A DNA stretch of 64,000 bases from Ceratodon purpureus (Eukaryota > Streptophyta > Bryopsida > Pseudoditrichales > Ditrichaceae): the NCBI GenBank assembly GCA_014871385.1, contig CM026424.1:15466892-15530891 (forward strand), written 5' to 3'. Both the position numbers and the translations under genes were made by a program. Below, piece after piece: positions 35,050-49,112 of this stretch; within the stretch, counting starts at the first letter, position 1, and each line of letters opens with the position of its first letter. The notes beneath the pieces are model-generated. The model worked only from the letters and a program-made list of their open reading frames with translations. It did not search any database and was not told where the DNA came from.

Positions 35050-37095
35050 CTAAGCTAGGCTCCGGAGGCCCTTACCCTATTGTAAAGAATGTTTGATTGA
35101 AAGAAATTCAAAACTTTGTGTTTAGATGAAAATAGTAAACAAAACATGCAAATGGATGAAAATGAGATATTGGATGATAATTGATAGATGGAAGACTTGG
35201 ATGAAAATGTGATGGATTTTTTGACATAGAGTTGTGTCATTGGGTTGTGACACTCTACATTAATTTATATCACATGTGAACGGATATACCGGGAGTACTA
35301 GTATGAGCGACCAGTTGAAATCAGAAATTTGCAATATTCGTCTGAATATGGCATGATATCACCATGATATCCTCCTTTGGACTTGGTGTATCACGATTCA
35401 ATTGAGATTTATATCATGTGCGGAGACAAATACATGTACTTCTGGTGCATTCATATTGTTTTGGATTTGCCTTGGAGACAAAATAGTCACATCATCAAAA
35501 CATCTTTAGCCAAATTTGAGAAAGAACTTGTTTTTCATTTAATAATATTAGCTTTTTATCCATTAAGACTAAATTTTGTCCATTTATTTCTCATGTTAAT
35601 GAAATCTACCTATAAAAATTTAGACCACCAAATTTTTTATGAAGTAAATAGCTTGATGGATAGAGCACTAAATTATAAAAAGTCAGAAATAAAAAGGTAT
35701 TTATGGAAAATAAAGTTACGCCAACCACAAAATATGGTTAATTCTTAAGTAATTACTCATATCTTGAAATTAGCTCATATCTTGAATTTAGACATAGTTT
35801 ACTTATATAGAGCATTGACTTTTTAAACATAGTTTGGTTTGCCATAGTTGCTATTATGTTTAAGGAGACATGTTTTCTATGGGTACAATGTTAAATGAAT
35901 AACCAATAAAGTTCTTATCATTTTATGTTATTTCACATATTATCTTTTTACAAAAATACTTAAGCTAGACTAAAGAATTGGCTACACATAACATAGACCT
36001 TCTTATTATGTCCAAATAAACAAAGTAAACAATAGTTTTTGAAAATCTAAGCTAGACTAGAGAAGGTTAGAAAATAGTTTTTGCGACACTTTTTTTAGTC
36101 TCTTCATCAAATGAATCTTTGCAAGGTCAATTAAGGATATTATTTTGTATATTAATGAACTTGGCTACACAATTATCATACAATTAAAAAAAATTGTATT
36201 TATGCTTTGATTTTTTTATATAAGAGCATAAAGATTTATAGAATTTATAAATTATAGTTCAAAAATTAAAATGATAATAAACTAATACTCCTGTTAAATT
36301 AATATTTCAATTTTTTATTGTCAAATTTATTCATAATTTTCAACTTGCTTACGATGTTGATAATAAATGCACCAAATTCTTGAAATTTTCCTAATAATAA
36401 TTTGAATTTTATTAATCATAGAATAAAATCTAGCATATTAAGGAATCATTATTTTCACTACAATACTAAGTATTAAAGTTCTTTAAACAAAACATAGATG
36501 ACTTGTCAATAATTTTTTAAATTGAATAGTCATTTGAGATTTAAAAAATCTAAATAAATTTTCCTAAGACATTCAATATAAGCTCTCTTTAAAAAATAAG
36601 AAAGACGTATGAGAATTTCTCAATGATTATAAAATGAAATAATAAAAACCCAATTGACCTTAAAGCTTCAATCTGATTATCAAAATTTTAAAAAACATTG
36701 TAAAGCTAGTTTAGAAGTACTGTACATCATACTCTAAAGCTCCTTGTACTTTCGAACATCAATATTATAGTGGATAAATTTATCATTATAAATGTCTAAA
36801 AAAAGTTTTTTTTAAATTAAAAAATTCTTATTATATTACAAATTTAAGTAACTTCAAGCCAATTCATTCTCCAATAATATCAATAATAATAATAATAACT
36901 TTTTCAAAAAAAGTATTTAAAAAACAACTTGTACTTTTAAAATGCATGGAAACATTAATAATTGTGATTTCACACAACTTACAAGGTATGCACCAACTCC
37001 ACAACGAATTCCCACACATAACCTTCTCTTGTATCAACTTGTATCCTACACCCTTGAATCATGAAGATCGAGGGTTGCGATTAAAGGGTGCACAA
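35050..37095. other. AT-rich gene-free stretch
   Basis: Low-complexity AT-rich DNA. The 123-codon frame at 35377-35748 has no domain. An AAT microsatellite lies near 36880-36897. Confidence 0.45.
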
Positions 37096-37145
37096 CCGGT
37101 TATGTACGATAACCGGCTCGCCGCTACGCGGCTCGACCGGTTATC
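37096..37145. repeat. Nested palindromes built on CCGGTTAT
   Basis: CCGGTTAT, five bases, ATAACCGG forms one hairpin. The second arm pairs again with a third copy, CCGGTTAT, enclosing a GCCGC/GCGGC hairpin. The sequence is a GC-rich island within AT-rich DNA. Confidence 0.7.
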
Positions 37146-38804
37146 TAATACATAGCGGATAACGCTGGTTCACAATGGGATGTGGTGCAGGAAATGGTGC
37201 AGGAGATCCTCGCAATCAACCCGGGTCCCGAAGACTCCACAGCCCAGGCACTGAACAAGTCGGAGTCCCCTCGGGATGCGCGCCCATCGGACGCTCCTCA
37301 ACCCCCATCGCCGTCTCCATCGCCTCCGCCGCCCCCCTCCCCCTGTGCCCGCATAAACAAAACACCACCACCTACAGTTGAGTCGCCTACCGACTGTAGT
37401 AGTACACTGTTGCAGTCAGTCACGAGCTCCAGACTCCATAGCCACATCACGCCCGATCAACGGCGCGATCGCCCTCCATGACTGCCGCATCAGGAGCCAT
37501 GGCACCACCACACCAGGCCTCATGCCTAGAGCTCTGCACCTCCGCTGAAAACACGCCCCGACTCAACCTCTTGTCGACATCATTTTTCTCTCTCCAAGAA
37601 TCGGTCCTCAGGATCATATGTAAGTTGTGTTCTGTGAATTTTTTTGTGCAGGCCGGTTGTTGGAATATTTTTTTTCGCAATTGGACATTAGATGTGAGTA
37701 GATTTTCGTGTTAGCATGTGGATTGATGTTTAGTTGATGTTTAGTCGATCGGAGGTTGTTTCTTGGAGCTTTGGATTTGTCGTGTTTTTGGTTTGGGAGA
37801 GCGTGTGTGAGTGTGTTTGTGGAGCTTTAGATCTGGAGGTTTTGATATGTCGTGAGTTAGGTGATGTTCTTGCAATTGGAGATCGTTGTTGTTCGTGTAG
37901 GAGGAGCGCGAGGAGGAGAATATTGTAAGTTGTTTTGTGTATGGGAGTTTAGTTATGGAGGCTCTTGCATGTACTTCGTTTGGTGGTTGATGTTTGCAAT
38001 TGGAGAGTGTTGGAGGGAATGCGTTGTTGCTGTTGCTGTTGCTGTTTTTGTTATGTTTGCTTTACAAGGAGCGCGTGTTTGTTATGTAGTTTGGTGGAAG
38101 ATAAGTGGACTGATGGTTTAGTTCCGGAGGTTGCACAGCGTTGTGCGTTTTGTGAGGTGATTTTGTTGCGATTGGAGACTAGGTTGAGGACTCGGCTGTT
38201 GTTTAGCTTTGTTTGTTTGGAACGATCGGTGTCCTTAAGGCGCTTAAGTTGTGTAGGTTGGAAGCGATGAGCCTTTTGTTAGGTAATTTTCTCGCAGTTG
38301 GAGGTCATCAGGTGATGTGGAACGCTAGACTATCTAATTTAGGAGGATTATATGGAGGTGGTTTTGTGGAAGTTTAGTCGGAGAAACAGATTGGTGTGGA
38401 GCATAAGTTAGTAGTTCTGTGAAGGTATATTACCTAAGTTTGCAACGTGCTGTGCAATTGCTGGTGTAATTTTTTTTAATGGAGATCAGTGTTTTGAAAA
38501 ACGATTCGTTGTTGTTGGTGGCGCTGTTTGCTTAGAAGGAACATTTGTGAGTGATTTGGTGAAAGCCTTGTTCTGGAGCCGGTTGCAAGCGTCGTTTTGA
38601 TTTTTTTTTGCAAGTGGAGACCATTTCAAGGAACGAGTTGCTGTTCTTGGTGTTGTTATCTTAGAAGGTGTTTAGCCACGGAATTTGTGAAAGATTTCTA
38701 GTCCCGAAGATTCTGTGAGTGCTGTGTATTTCGTTAGGTGATTTTCTAACGGCCTGAGTGTACTTTCTTGGTAAATTGTGATGAATTGCAGAGTTTGGGA
38801 CGCA
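37146..38804 (+). promoter_or_regulatory. Promoter, leader and leader intron of the UBL-RING gene
   Basis: GC-richer, pyrimidine-rich DNA to 37619 is probably promoter and first, non-coding exon. A T/G-rich intron runs from donor CATAT|GTAAGTTG (37620) to acceptor ATTGCAG (38791), then 13 bases lead to the start codon. In the spliced leader an upstream frame from 37478 would be closed by a TAG formed exactly across the junction (T plus AG). All inferred from sequence signals only. Confidence 0.5.
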
Positions 38805-40067
38805 ATGGAGGCTCCAGCGCTACGCTTCTCGCAGATTGATGCCGATCAGAAGAAGTTCAAGGGATTCCTGGATGTTTCGTACGGGAATTGGTCGGCTGAG
38901 TCGACGGTTGGAGACCTTGAGCGGATGGTGTCGGCGCAGACTGGATTGCGAGTGGCGTACATTGCTTATCGGGGCATGCGTTTGAGGAAGGACAGGCAGC
39001 TGTCGACTCTGATTTTAGATCTTGAAGAAGGTTCGTGCCCTCGATTTTCCGTGCACACGACGACGGGGGAGAATGTCTTCTTCGTGAGATCGCTGGCGGG
39101 GAATTCGGTGATGGTGGACATCCCACTGGACAGTAGCACTGTGAAGGACCTCAAGGCGGAGGTGCATGCGTTGGAGAAAATCCCGACCGAGGACCAGAGG
39201 TTTCTCTACCAAGGCAAACATTTCGCAGATATCGAGCCGATCACGAAGACGCTGCGCGATTACGGCGTGGAGCGGGATAGCACGGTACAGCTCTTGACGC
39301 GACTGCGTGGCGGTGGAGTAGATATTCCGAGTGCGAAGATTGAATTCTCGGACCTGCAGAACAAGAGCGCGTTGAAGGTGCTGCCATGGTCGAAGAAAGC
39401 GCCTGTTTGGCGCATCGTCGGGAAAGGATTGAACCTCGAGGGCAAGTGCACTAACAAGGCTTGTGCTGCGGGTCGAGCGCGATCGCGAGTGGTTTGCAAG
39501 AAGGGCTACACGGCCGTGAACCTCGTGACGGAACAAGCTCAATGCCCTGTTTGCAAGGAAAGCGTGCAAGTGAAGACGTGCTCCTTCACAGACTGCCTAT
39601 GGATGTACGAGGGCCGCAAAGTGGAGACCACCAAATCCTCGCATAGGCTGTCGTCTCGGGTCACAGCCCTTCTTACGGATTGCTTCACCGGATCGCCAAA
39701 GGAGGACGACTACCCCGCCGTGGAGAAACAGAGCTCCACTGCCGTCCGTGATATAGTCAGTCCTTGGTTCAGAGCTTCCACCAAGTACGAATACTTCAAG
39801 CAAACGAAGAACATGGTGCAGTGGGAGAATTTGCTCGTGGTGGCTAAGAAAGTCCCTACCGTAGCTAAGGATGGCCCGAATGCGGCGATTCCGCTTGACG
39901 AGTCCTGCTCGATATGTTTCCAGAACTTCGAGGCCACCAAAGACCGTGCGAAGACGCACACAACCTCGTGCGGGCACATCTTCCACGCTGATTGTGTAGA
40001 GTCGTGGCTTTCCTGCTCCGGAACTGCCTGCCCGATTTGCAGGGTTAATCTCGTTGTGGAGAAGTAA
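38805..40067 (+). CDS. Ubiquitin-like, zinc-binding and RING-H2 protein (probable E3 ligase)
   Basis: One coding exon, 420 residues. The start at 38805 (MEAPALRF) is chosen because the upstream ATG at 38781 falls in the leader intron. Residues about 18-85 form a degenerate ubiquitin-like fold. About 90-168 form a clearer one, ending in LLTRLRGGG, which resembles the ubiquitin C-terminus. Next is a Cys-rich module with CTNKAC, CPVC and CSFTDC spaced like a treble zinc site, preceded by GLNLEGK. The C-terminus is a RING-H2 finger: CSIC, CGHIFH, DC, CPIC. RING-H2 domains recruit E2 enzymes, so ubiquitin ligase activity is expected. The middle module recalls one seen beside ubiquitin-like domains in scattered eukaryotes; I cannot name it. 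Codons are G/C-rich, unlike the flanks. Confidence 0.85.
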   Translation: MEAPALRFSQIDADQKKFKGFLDVSYGNWSAESTVGDLERMVSAQTGLRVAYIAYRGMRLRKDRQLSTLILDLEEGSCPRFSVHTTTGENVFFVRSLAGNSVMVDIPLDSSTVKDLKAEVHALEKIPTEDQRFLYQGKHFADIEPITKTLRDYGVERDSTVQLLTRLRGGGVDIPSAKIEFSDLQNKSALKVLPWSKKAPVWRIVGKGLNLEGKCTNKACAAGRARSRVVCKKGYTAVNLVTEQAQCPVCKESVQVKTCSFTDCLWMYEGRKVETTKSSHRLSSRVTALLTDCFTGSPKEDDYPAVEKQSSTAVRDIVSPWFRASTKYEYFKQTKNMVQWENLLVVAKKVPTVAKDGPNAAIPLDESCSICFQNFEATKDRAKTHTTSCGHIFHADCVESWLSCSGTACPICRVNLVVEK

Positions 40068-41104
40068 TTCCTCATCACGGTATTTCGGGGACTACGATCG
40101 ACAGTTTCGAAGTCTTTTGAGGTGCTTCCAAGAGCATCTACAAACTGCTGTAACTCGCTGGTTTTCCTATATGTTTTTGTACAGACTACGGTATGTTTGA
40201 GAAACATAATTAGGTCACTAACAGTACCTACATCTCACAACTTCATAAGGCAAGGTATTTCAGTCCTTGATGTGTCACTAGCGTGGCTACAACGTGTTTT
40301 GATTTTGAGGGGATGTCTCCATAAAGCCCTCTCACCTAATGATCTGCATGTTTGGGGGTACCTGACTAGCATCAGCTCCCTGTTTACCATTGGGGATGAC
40401 GAAGCTTGTAAAGACCGTTCGGCCATTTTCCCTCTGGTTTGGATTTTCCTGTACTTAACTTTCTGGTATTTGATGTGGATCAGATGGGCGGAGGGCCTGG
40501 AGGCTTTGTAGAGAAGATAAGATTTAGAGTATAATCAAATATCCCGTTACTTTCTGTTATGCGGCAGTGGTGTATCTGCCATGTTCTCCATGTGTGAGCT
40601 GCATTGTCTCCGTTGAAGAAAATGTTCTACAGGCCAGCATGAACAAGGTGATGCACCTCAATGGTTGCAAGGATACCTGTCCATATTGCTTAGTGTAGTG
40701 TAGCATGAGTAAGGCAGAAGTCAGTAACCTTTTTCCAGCAGGTTTAATTAAATGACTCCCCAAAGCACTGTCCAGTATATCCTGTTATTAAAAAAAATTA
40801 GAACTTCTGATAAGTGAAAAAGAGGAGCAACTTACAGACGTCCTTCTAAAGATCAATAAAAGTACAAATTTATAACATAGTGATACAGAAATACAACAGG
40901 CTAGATGAGAACGCCTTGAGGGGCATCGCAGTCTTACAGTTCTAAGCATCTAGAATACAGAGCAGCCTCAGCCAAGCTAGCTTCGCATCACAATGGGCTA
41001 ACCGCTCATCCATTTTACAAATAACAATACAAGGCAACCCCGATCCAATCCTCAGCATTCTCTTTGTTGAGATATGCTAGACTTGCACCGATGGCCACCA
41101 GAAG
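40068..41104. other. 3' flanks of two convergent genes
   Basis: Holds the 3' region of the plus-strand UBL-RING gene and of the minus-strand thioredoxin. No additional gene is supported; the 129-codon frame at 40122-40511 has no domain. Confidence 0.45.
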
Positions 41105-42613
<1,509 letters not shown>

Positions 42614-44044
42614 AGTTCACCAACTAAATTCTTCTCTTGACTCTCTCCTTCACCTATGGTAGCAAGTAGAATATACTGCCAGTGATCATAGAATCCTCAT
42701 ATTCCAGTCCGCGATCAAACAAGATACTCTAAAATTTGATTTACTACATTCACAACATCACCTCAAACCTCAAACCTAAATTGAATCAGATAGTAGTAAA
42801 GACCTGTCTCCCGAATTAAGCACCGTAACAAAACCTTGCGCATTCAACCAGCATCAACACGCATTCACGCGGAACGTTTCGACAAATTAATTGATATTAA
42901 TCCAATACCCAATTCATATACCTGCAAGAATAATTTCAACATTCACCACATTCTCAATACAAAACATCAAACACCACTTCACATACCCATCCAAAACCTC
43001 AGCCACTACATACCTATCCACTAAACCACACCAACCAAGTCCATTTCCCTAAACCCATACTCCACACCATAAACACCATCCTATCCAATCTCCCTCCATA
43101 AACCACATTTCAAAACTAAAATCCCACATACAAAACCGCTAAAATCACCATCCATCACGCCACCTAAAACTCTAGATAACATCCGCAATCGACCACTATG
43201 CACTAATCACTAAAAAACAATGCTATCTAGAGATACACAACAGTGACTGTCCCACGTTGCAATTCCGGCTATCTAGATAATATATCGACGTCACTGACGT
43301 TCCACCCTGTGAATTCACATACCATACAAAACTCAGTCACTGAATTCAACACCATTCAACTAGCAACAGACGAAGAAACGCACCAGCCAAGAAAAACAGC
43401 TTCTTCTCGCCGAAGTTATCCTCGGCTACGTTACATCAGAATCCGAAACTCAGAAGCTCAACTTGCAGGGACCGGAGATGGCAACTCAGGCTATACTGGA
43501 CCAAAGTGGTCGATACTAGGCTCTAGAGAACCGCGTCGAAGCGGGTCGTGGAGGTGAGCGATGAGCTCGATTGCGGGGGGGCTTGAATTCGCAAGTGCAA
43601 GTGGTGGAATGGGGGCGGAGCGGCGGAGCCTGAGCGAGGGCGAGGGCGCAAGTGGGTGGAATGATGTGGAGCCTTGAGTTGTGGATTGGGAACAGGCCTC
43701 AGCCTGATCAAAAGGCTCCGAACCAAATATCTTCCTTTCCACCGTGGTGGCTCTCATATCGGGTTCTATGTTAATGTTTAGAAGAAGAACTCCGGCCGAC
43801 GTGAATATAGTGTTTGTTCGTTCTATTCACTAATTCGATTATAAATGTTTTATGTATGTGTGGGTTTCAAAAGGGGCATGTATATGAGGCAATGTTCTAA
43901 AGTGTAGAGATTAACTTTAATCCCTAAATGCACATGATATTTTTTAGTGCAAAAATAATGTTGTTTTTTATGCACCATAGGTATAGATTGAAGTGATATA
44001 TGGAAACTTTTAGGTATACAGACTTGTAGTGTACATATTGTAGC
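42614..44044. other. Thioredoxin upstream region and gene-free DNA
   Basis: 42614-43240 is C/A-rich on the plus strand, as expected for a minus-strand promoter and leader. 43240-43800 is GC-richer, with overlapping short frames on both strands and no domain. Past 43800 the DNA turns AT-rich. Confidence 0.35.
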
Positions 44045-44186
44045 CACTAGTGGAAAGGTTGTACAACTACACCAAACATGAACATCAAAAAAGGTTTAAT
44101 TACACTAATTTTTTTTAATTTTTTTGTATAATTGGACATTTTTAGGTATTCATGTTTGGTGTAGTTGTACACCTTTTCCACTAGTG
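44045..44186. mobile_element. CACTA-like foldback miniature transposon
   Basis: Arms 44045-44082 and 44149-44186 are inverted copies with two mismatches and start CACTAGTGGAAAGGTTGTAC. The CACTA start is the hallmark of the CACTA (EnSpm) superfamily. Flanks AGC and AGA do not form a perfect 3-bp duplication. Total 142 bp, non-autonomous. Confidence 0.65.
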
Positions 44187-47100
44187 AGATGATGTGGATC
44201 AAAGTTGGATTCATTTGGCCACATATGTTGCAAGATTGTAATTTTTTATTTTTGAAAAAGAATGCTAAAATTTTTCTATCAACTCATTAATGGTGAAGTT
44301 TATTTTCAAAACTAATCAAATGACAAAATATGAACTATGAGGTTGTTTGAAATCATCGTGTAAACAACATTGGTACCAAAAAGACTTTAGAAAAAAATTG
44401 ATGTGCCTTTAAATAGCCTTAATTTGTCAAAAAAAAAGCTCAAAAAGTGATCCATTTAATCTAAAAAGCAAAAAGTGTCCAAAAGAGATGTGTGCACTAA
44501 AATGACTCCCAAACATTCAGTGCAACTTGAATTGACATGAAAAGTATACTATGATAACTAGATTTTCAAAAAGATCTATCCCACCAATTTTTATTGAAAA
44601 TGGACATTGGATGAAGTAGAAACAAGCCCCCGAAGTTGCAGTCATCAAAATGCACAAAAATTGTTTAGAATTAAGACCCATGTTTTCAAAAAAATTAATA
44701 TATCTTGACTTGATATGAAATTTTACCACATAAACTAGACATTATGAGGGGAGTTTTTCCCAAATTTCATTTAAATCAGACGTTGTATGCAAAAGTTACA
44801 AATCTTTAAAGTTGAAAGTACTCCAAAGATTGGTCAAAAAATGGACGGCGTGGTAGTAGGAAGGATTAATCTAATAACTTAATCTAATGATTTAAGTTGT
44901 ATATGGTATTTTCGAATTAGCCACATATATAGTGATTATTTTCTATTATTAGAAGTCACTTTTCACGAAGAATGCAAATTTTTGGATGAATTACTTATTA
45001 ATGTTAAATTTAATATAATTTTTGAAAATGAAAAGTAATTCCAAGGTCATGTTAATCGTGTCCAAATATATGTGGTATTAATTTTCAATCATTGACAATA
45101 CCATAGATGCATCACTAATATTTCACTCATGAATTATCGAATTTTGAATGCCATTCATCGATTGTGCACTTGTGAATAGTATTAAATCAGATATCATATG
45201 TTGATAACAATTTTGTTCATAAATAATTCTACGATAAGGAGAAAAAAATTGGGATGAAAACAAAACAGTGATATTTTTCTCTCTATAAGCCATTTGAAGC
45301 TATTTTGATTATTTTTTAAATTACAAAAAATAAAATTTGGAAGTCAAATCTTATGCTCATAAAATTACTAATAATTGTTTAAGGGTGAATGAACCTCGTG
45401 TCGACGTGCACTATGTGTCAAGTAATGGTTGGTCGCCACAGAACTTTATTATTTGGCTTTTAGTGCCATGCCACAGTAACGTATTGGTACTTTACTCTAA
45501 TTCCAAATAATATTATCATGATATATTAATTTAAAATAAAATAGTGTGAAATTTTATCACAATGGAATATGGCTTCTCCTTAAAAAGCAGGCCTGCAATA
45601 TCAAAATATGAGTTGTCCACACTGATTTGCATTGATTACATAATAATTTCTCCGAGACTAATCATCTTGAAGCACTTTTGTACAAAGGAGAGATCATATT
45701 TAATTTGAAACTAATAAACATTCTAAAAGTGATTTGGTTTTAAGAAAATAAAGAGATTTTTGCACTAATATTTTTTAGAGAAATAATTGTATTGTGTTTA
45801 TAGAAGAATATTTGAGATAAATAGTCTGTGGTAGATGTAAATCTAGTATGATTGTAGAATTTGACAATTGTTAGCAAAAATTTGTTTTATTGGAAAACTT
45901 TTCTAGCTAGATAACATTGTAGGACATTTTTTGTTATTTCTATTTATATTTGCATATTTACAAGTTTGTATATTTGCATGTTTGTGTAACATCTAATTCA
46001 GTTCTTAATCTTAAGGGACCAAGTTTATTTGTTGTTTTTCCATCCTAGAGATGACAACTTTCTTAAAAAAAAATTATCATAATCAATATATTATCATGTA
46101 TCCTTTAACAATAAATTCAAAAAAAATTAAAAAATGAACAAAATATTATCAGTTTTAATTTAATGTGCAAATCATTTCTAAATTTGCATTAAAAAAAATT
46201 GAAACGCATTTGTAATGAATTATTCTTGATTTGAAATGACATGTTTACTTAAAAACTTTTAGTTGCTTGAATCCCTAGGCTCATTTTTCCAAGTAGTAAT
46301 TTTGAATTAAAACCATTGTTAAAGTTTTTATTTCTTTGTTTTTAATTATAGATATAAGACAAAATGTTTCAAATAAAGGACTTTTATGATTTAATTGTTT
46401 TACTTTAAAAATAGCACATTGATAAAAGAATTGTATGGGAAAAAATTTAATAAATAATAGCAGAAAAAAGATTTAATCCAAAGGTTTTGACGAATTTCTT
46501 ATACAGAGCTTCGTAGAGTTTTTTTTTTTTTTTTTTTTGGAAATTAAGTTCAAAAACTCATTGCTTTTATATGGCTTATTTTTTTTTTTTGGAAGAACAA
46601 AAATATTACAAATACAAAATAGAATTCTTTATTACAATTTGGAATTTTTGTGGAAACATTAAGGTGTAACAGCCATGAGTGTTACAAGAGATTATTCTTG
46701 TAACCTTCACGTGGACGATGAAGATCTCAACTATGGCTTCTTCATCTGAATAAGATTTAATGGTTGGTATCTGATGCTTTAAATTTTTTAAATTTTTTTA
46801 ACCATTTTTTGTTTTTCTTTCTTAGATTATGAATTTTTTCTTTGAATGAGGTGCCAAATACGTTTTTGGAAATGAAATGAAGATTTGTATTCCAATCTTT
46901 TGTTATTATTTTGAGCCTTGTACTAAAGATATTGTTTTCATCAAAAGCAACAATATGGTTCTAAGATTATTAGATCAACTAAGCAACTTGATATTGTCTT
47001 ATTCTACAACTCTACATTCTTTCAGGGTTTATAAATCTTAAGAAAAAAAAACTATGGTATGCTATTAATGATTGCCTCACTGAAACTTGACTCCACTACA

Positions 47101-48176
47101 TATCCGGAGACTACACTTAATGCATGCAATGTGCTATTAAAAAGATTATATTTGCAGCAACTGGCTTTATATAGAATCTCATGAAGTAGATTGCTCTATT
47201 TTTCCTTTAAATTTTGAATATGGAATAATTAGTTGAGTTGTTGTAAAGATAAAGAAAATAATCAAATTTTGAATTAATTAATAGTAAAATGAATTAATTT
47301 AATTATGTAAGTAATCTATTCACTTTCTTAATATAATCATCAAACATTTAAAAGATCTTAATCATAAATGCATTAAAGCCAAATTATGGTTTTTAAAAAT
47401 TTTGTAAGTAGATTCATGAAAATAAAATCTTACGTGCATAATACTCGTTGAAATTTAAGTCAAACATATTCAACGTCAACATCACAAATATTATTATGAC
47501 ATATAGTATATTATATAAGATATGTCTAAAATTATGTTTATTCCTAAAAACTTGAGATCAAAATCCAACAAACATTTAATTTCTTATTTAAGAACTAAAT
47601 CCATTATAAGTGAAAAAATGATTTGGAAAAATAAAAAACAATTTTAAAATAAAAAAATTGGATAATTTCCGAAAAAAGTGCTATGATCCATATAAAAATA
47701 ACAATAATTATAAGAATAATATATTTCAAAAGTAAATTATTAGAATGAATTCTAAAAAAAAGTATCTTCTTGTTAATATTTACAAAAAACAAAGTTAATT
47801 CAAAAACTCCTTAAAGTATTTTTTTTTTTTTAAAAAAAAGGTTTATTCGAAATATCCTCTTGAAGTCCTAAAATTCATTAATCACTTTAAAATGTGTAAT
47901 TTTCCACTTTTTAAAATAATAATGTTTGATAGTTTATAAAACATCAAGTTATAAATGAAATGTGATTTTTTCATTGGCTAACGTATGAGGCATCATACAA
48001 AATCATTAATATTTGATAATATCACACGAATTAACCTTCATTTGATTATATATTTTGTCGTTTTTTACATTTATAAGCATCATGAAAATCGACAGCATGT
48101 ACTCAATATATCTTTTCATTATTTTCTTCTTAATATACTTAATTTAGGCATCATATATCTTCTAATTATTTTCTTT
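44187..48176. other. AT-rich gene-free stretch
   Basis: No gene recognised. Notable bits: homopolymer T tracts near 46519-46540 and 47818-47832, and a 9-bp hairpin GTTACAAGA/TCTTGTAAC at 46681-46704 inside a slightly GC-richer patch. Confidence 0.45.
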
Positions 48177-48180
48177 TTAA

Positions 48181-49108
48181 CCCCTAAGTGCCCACAAAAG
48201 CCAAAACGGCTTTTTACTAATTCGGCCAGTCTAGATAAAGGGGTTAAAATTGATATTTTTGCCTAAGATTTTTACTGGATGCTCCTTGTACTGCAAAATG
48301 TATGTGGTAAAATTTGCAAAGCCAAATTCCAATTTTAAGACCTTCATCTAGAAATTTTAGGTTTCAAGTCCAAAACGGGCAGCTTAAAATTAGGCTTTTT
48401 TTTAAAAAAAATCTTGAAATATGTTCATAACCAAACCAGCACTCAAATTCCAAAGAGACCTAAGTCAAATAATATACCAATTTTACAAGGGCAACCTCTA
48501 AAAATTACAAAGACAAGCTTCAATATTTTCAGTAATTTTTGAATTACTTCTTTCAAAATCCGTCAAAATTTGTGATCTTTGAATTTTTCAAAAATAATTT
48601 CGCCCAAAAATAAAAAATATACAAAGGCACCTAACCACCGTTTAGATTGTTCTAAAACCAAATATACGTGACGTGATGCATGTTTTACTATATCAACGTT
48701 TTCAGACCTGCTTCTAGAAAACAATTTTTATGAGAGCCAAAAAAAGGAATGAGTCTCTCAAATTTTCCATGGAGGTACTCAACTTGATTACCTACATGGG
48801 AAAAAATATGGACAAAATGTTTGGGGGAACAATCTTCAACTCCCCCTTTGCACCATTTTGACTATGTCATTCAGCCAAAGCCCAAAAAAAGTTTTGCTGC
48901 AACTTTGAATATTATAATCTCTAAGATGGTAAACATCTAACAGCTGAAAAGTTTATTAGAATTTCTAAAGAAGGTTTAGTACAAGATCTTACGGCTGGAT
49001 GTATAAAAAAAGCAAATTGTTTTGGTTCAAATTGTCGTTTCTACAAGGTGGTCCAAAATCACTGTTTTGGAGGTTTTGAGACCCAAAACATGCTTGGGCA
49101 CTTAGGGG
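48181..49108. mobile_element. TTAA-type miniature inverted-repeat transposon, copy 4 (best preserved)
   Basis: The ends are CCCCTAAGTGCCCA and its exact reverse complement TGGGCACTTAGGGG (14 bp). TTAA flanks both sides (48177-48180, 49109-49112). The 928-bp interior is AT-rich with no long frame. An inner AAAGGGGTTAA at 48237-48247 may mark a nested deletion product. Perfect ends and target duplications suggest the youngest copy in the window. Confidence 0.8.
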
Positions 49109-49112
49109 TTAA

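Noticed and set aside
38857-40207. Antisense frames of up to 184 codons in the UBL-RING gene
   Set aside because: Shadows of a GC-rich coding exon without domains.
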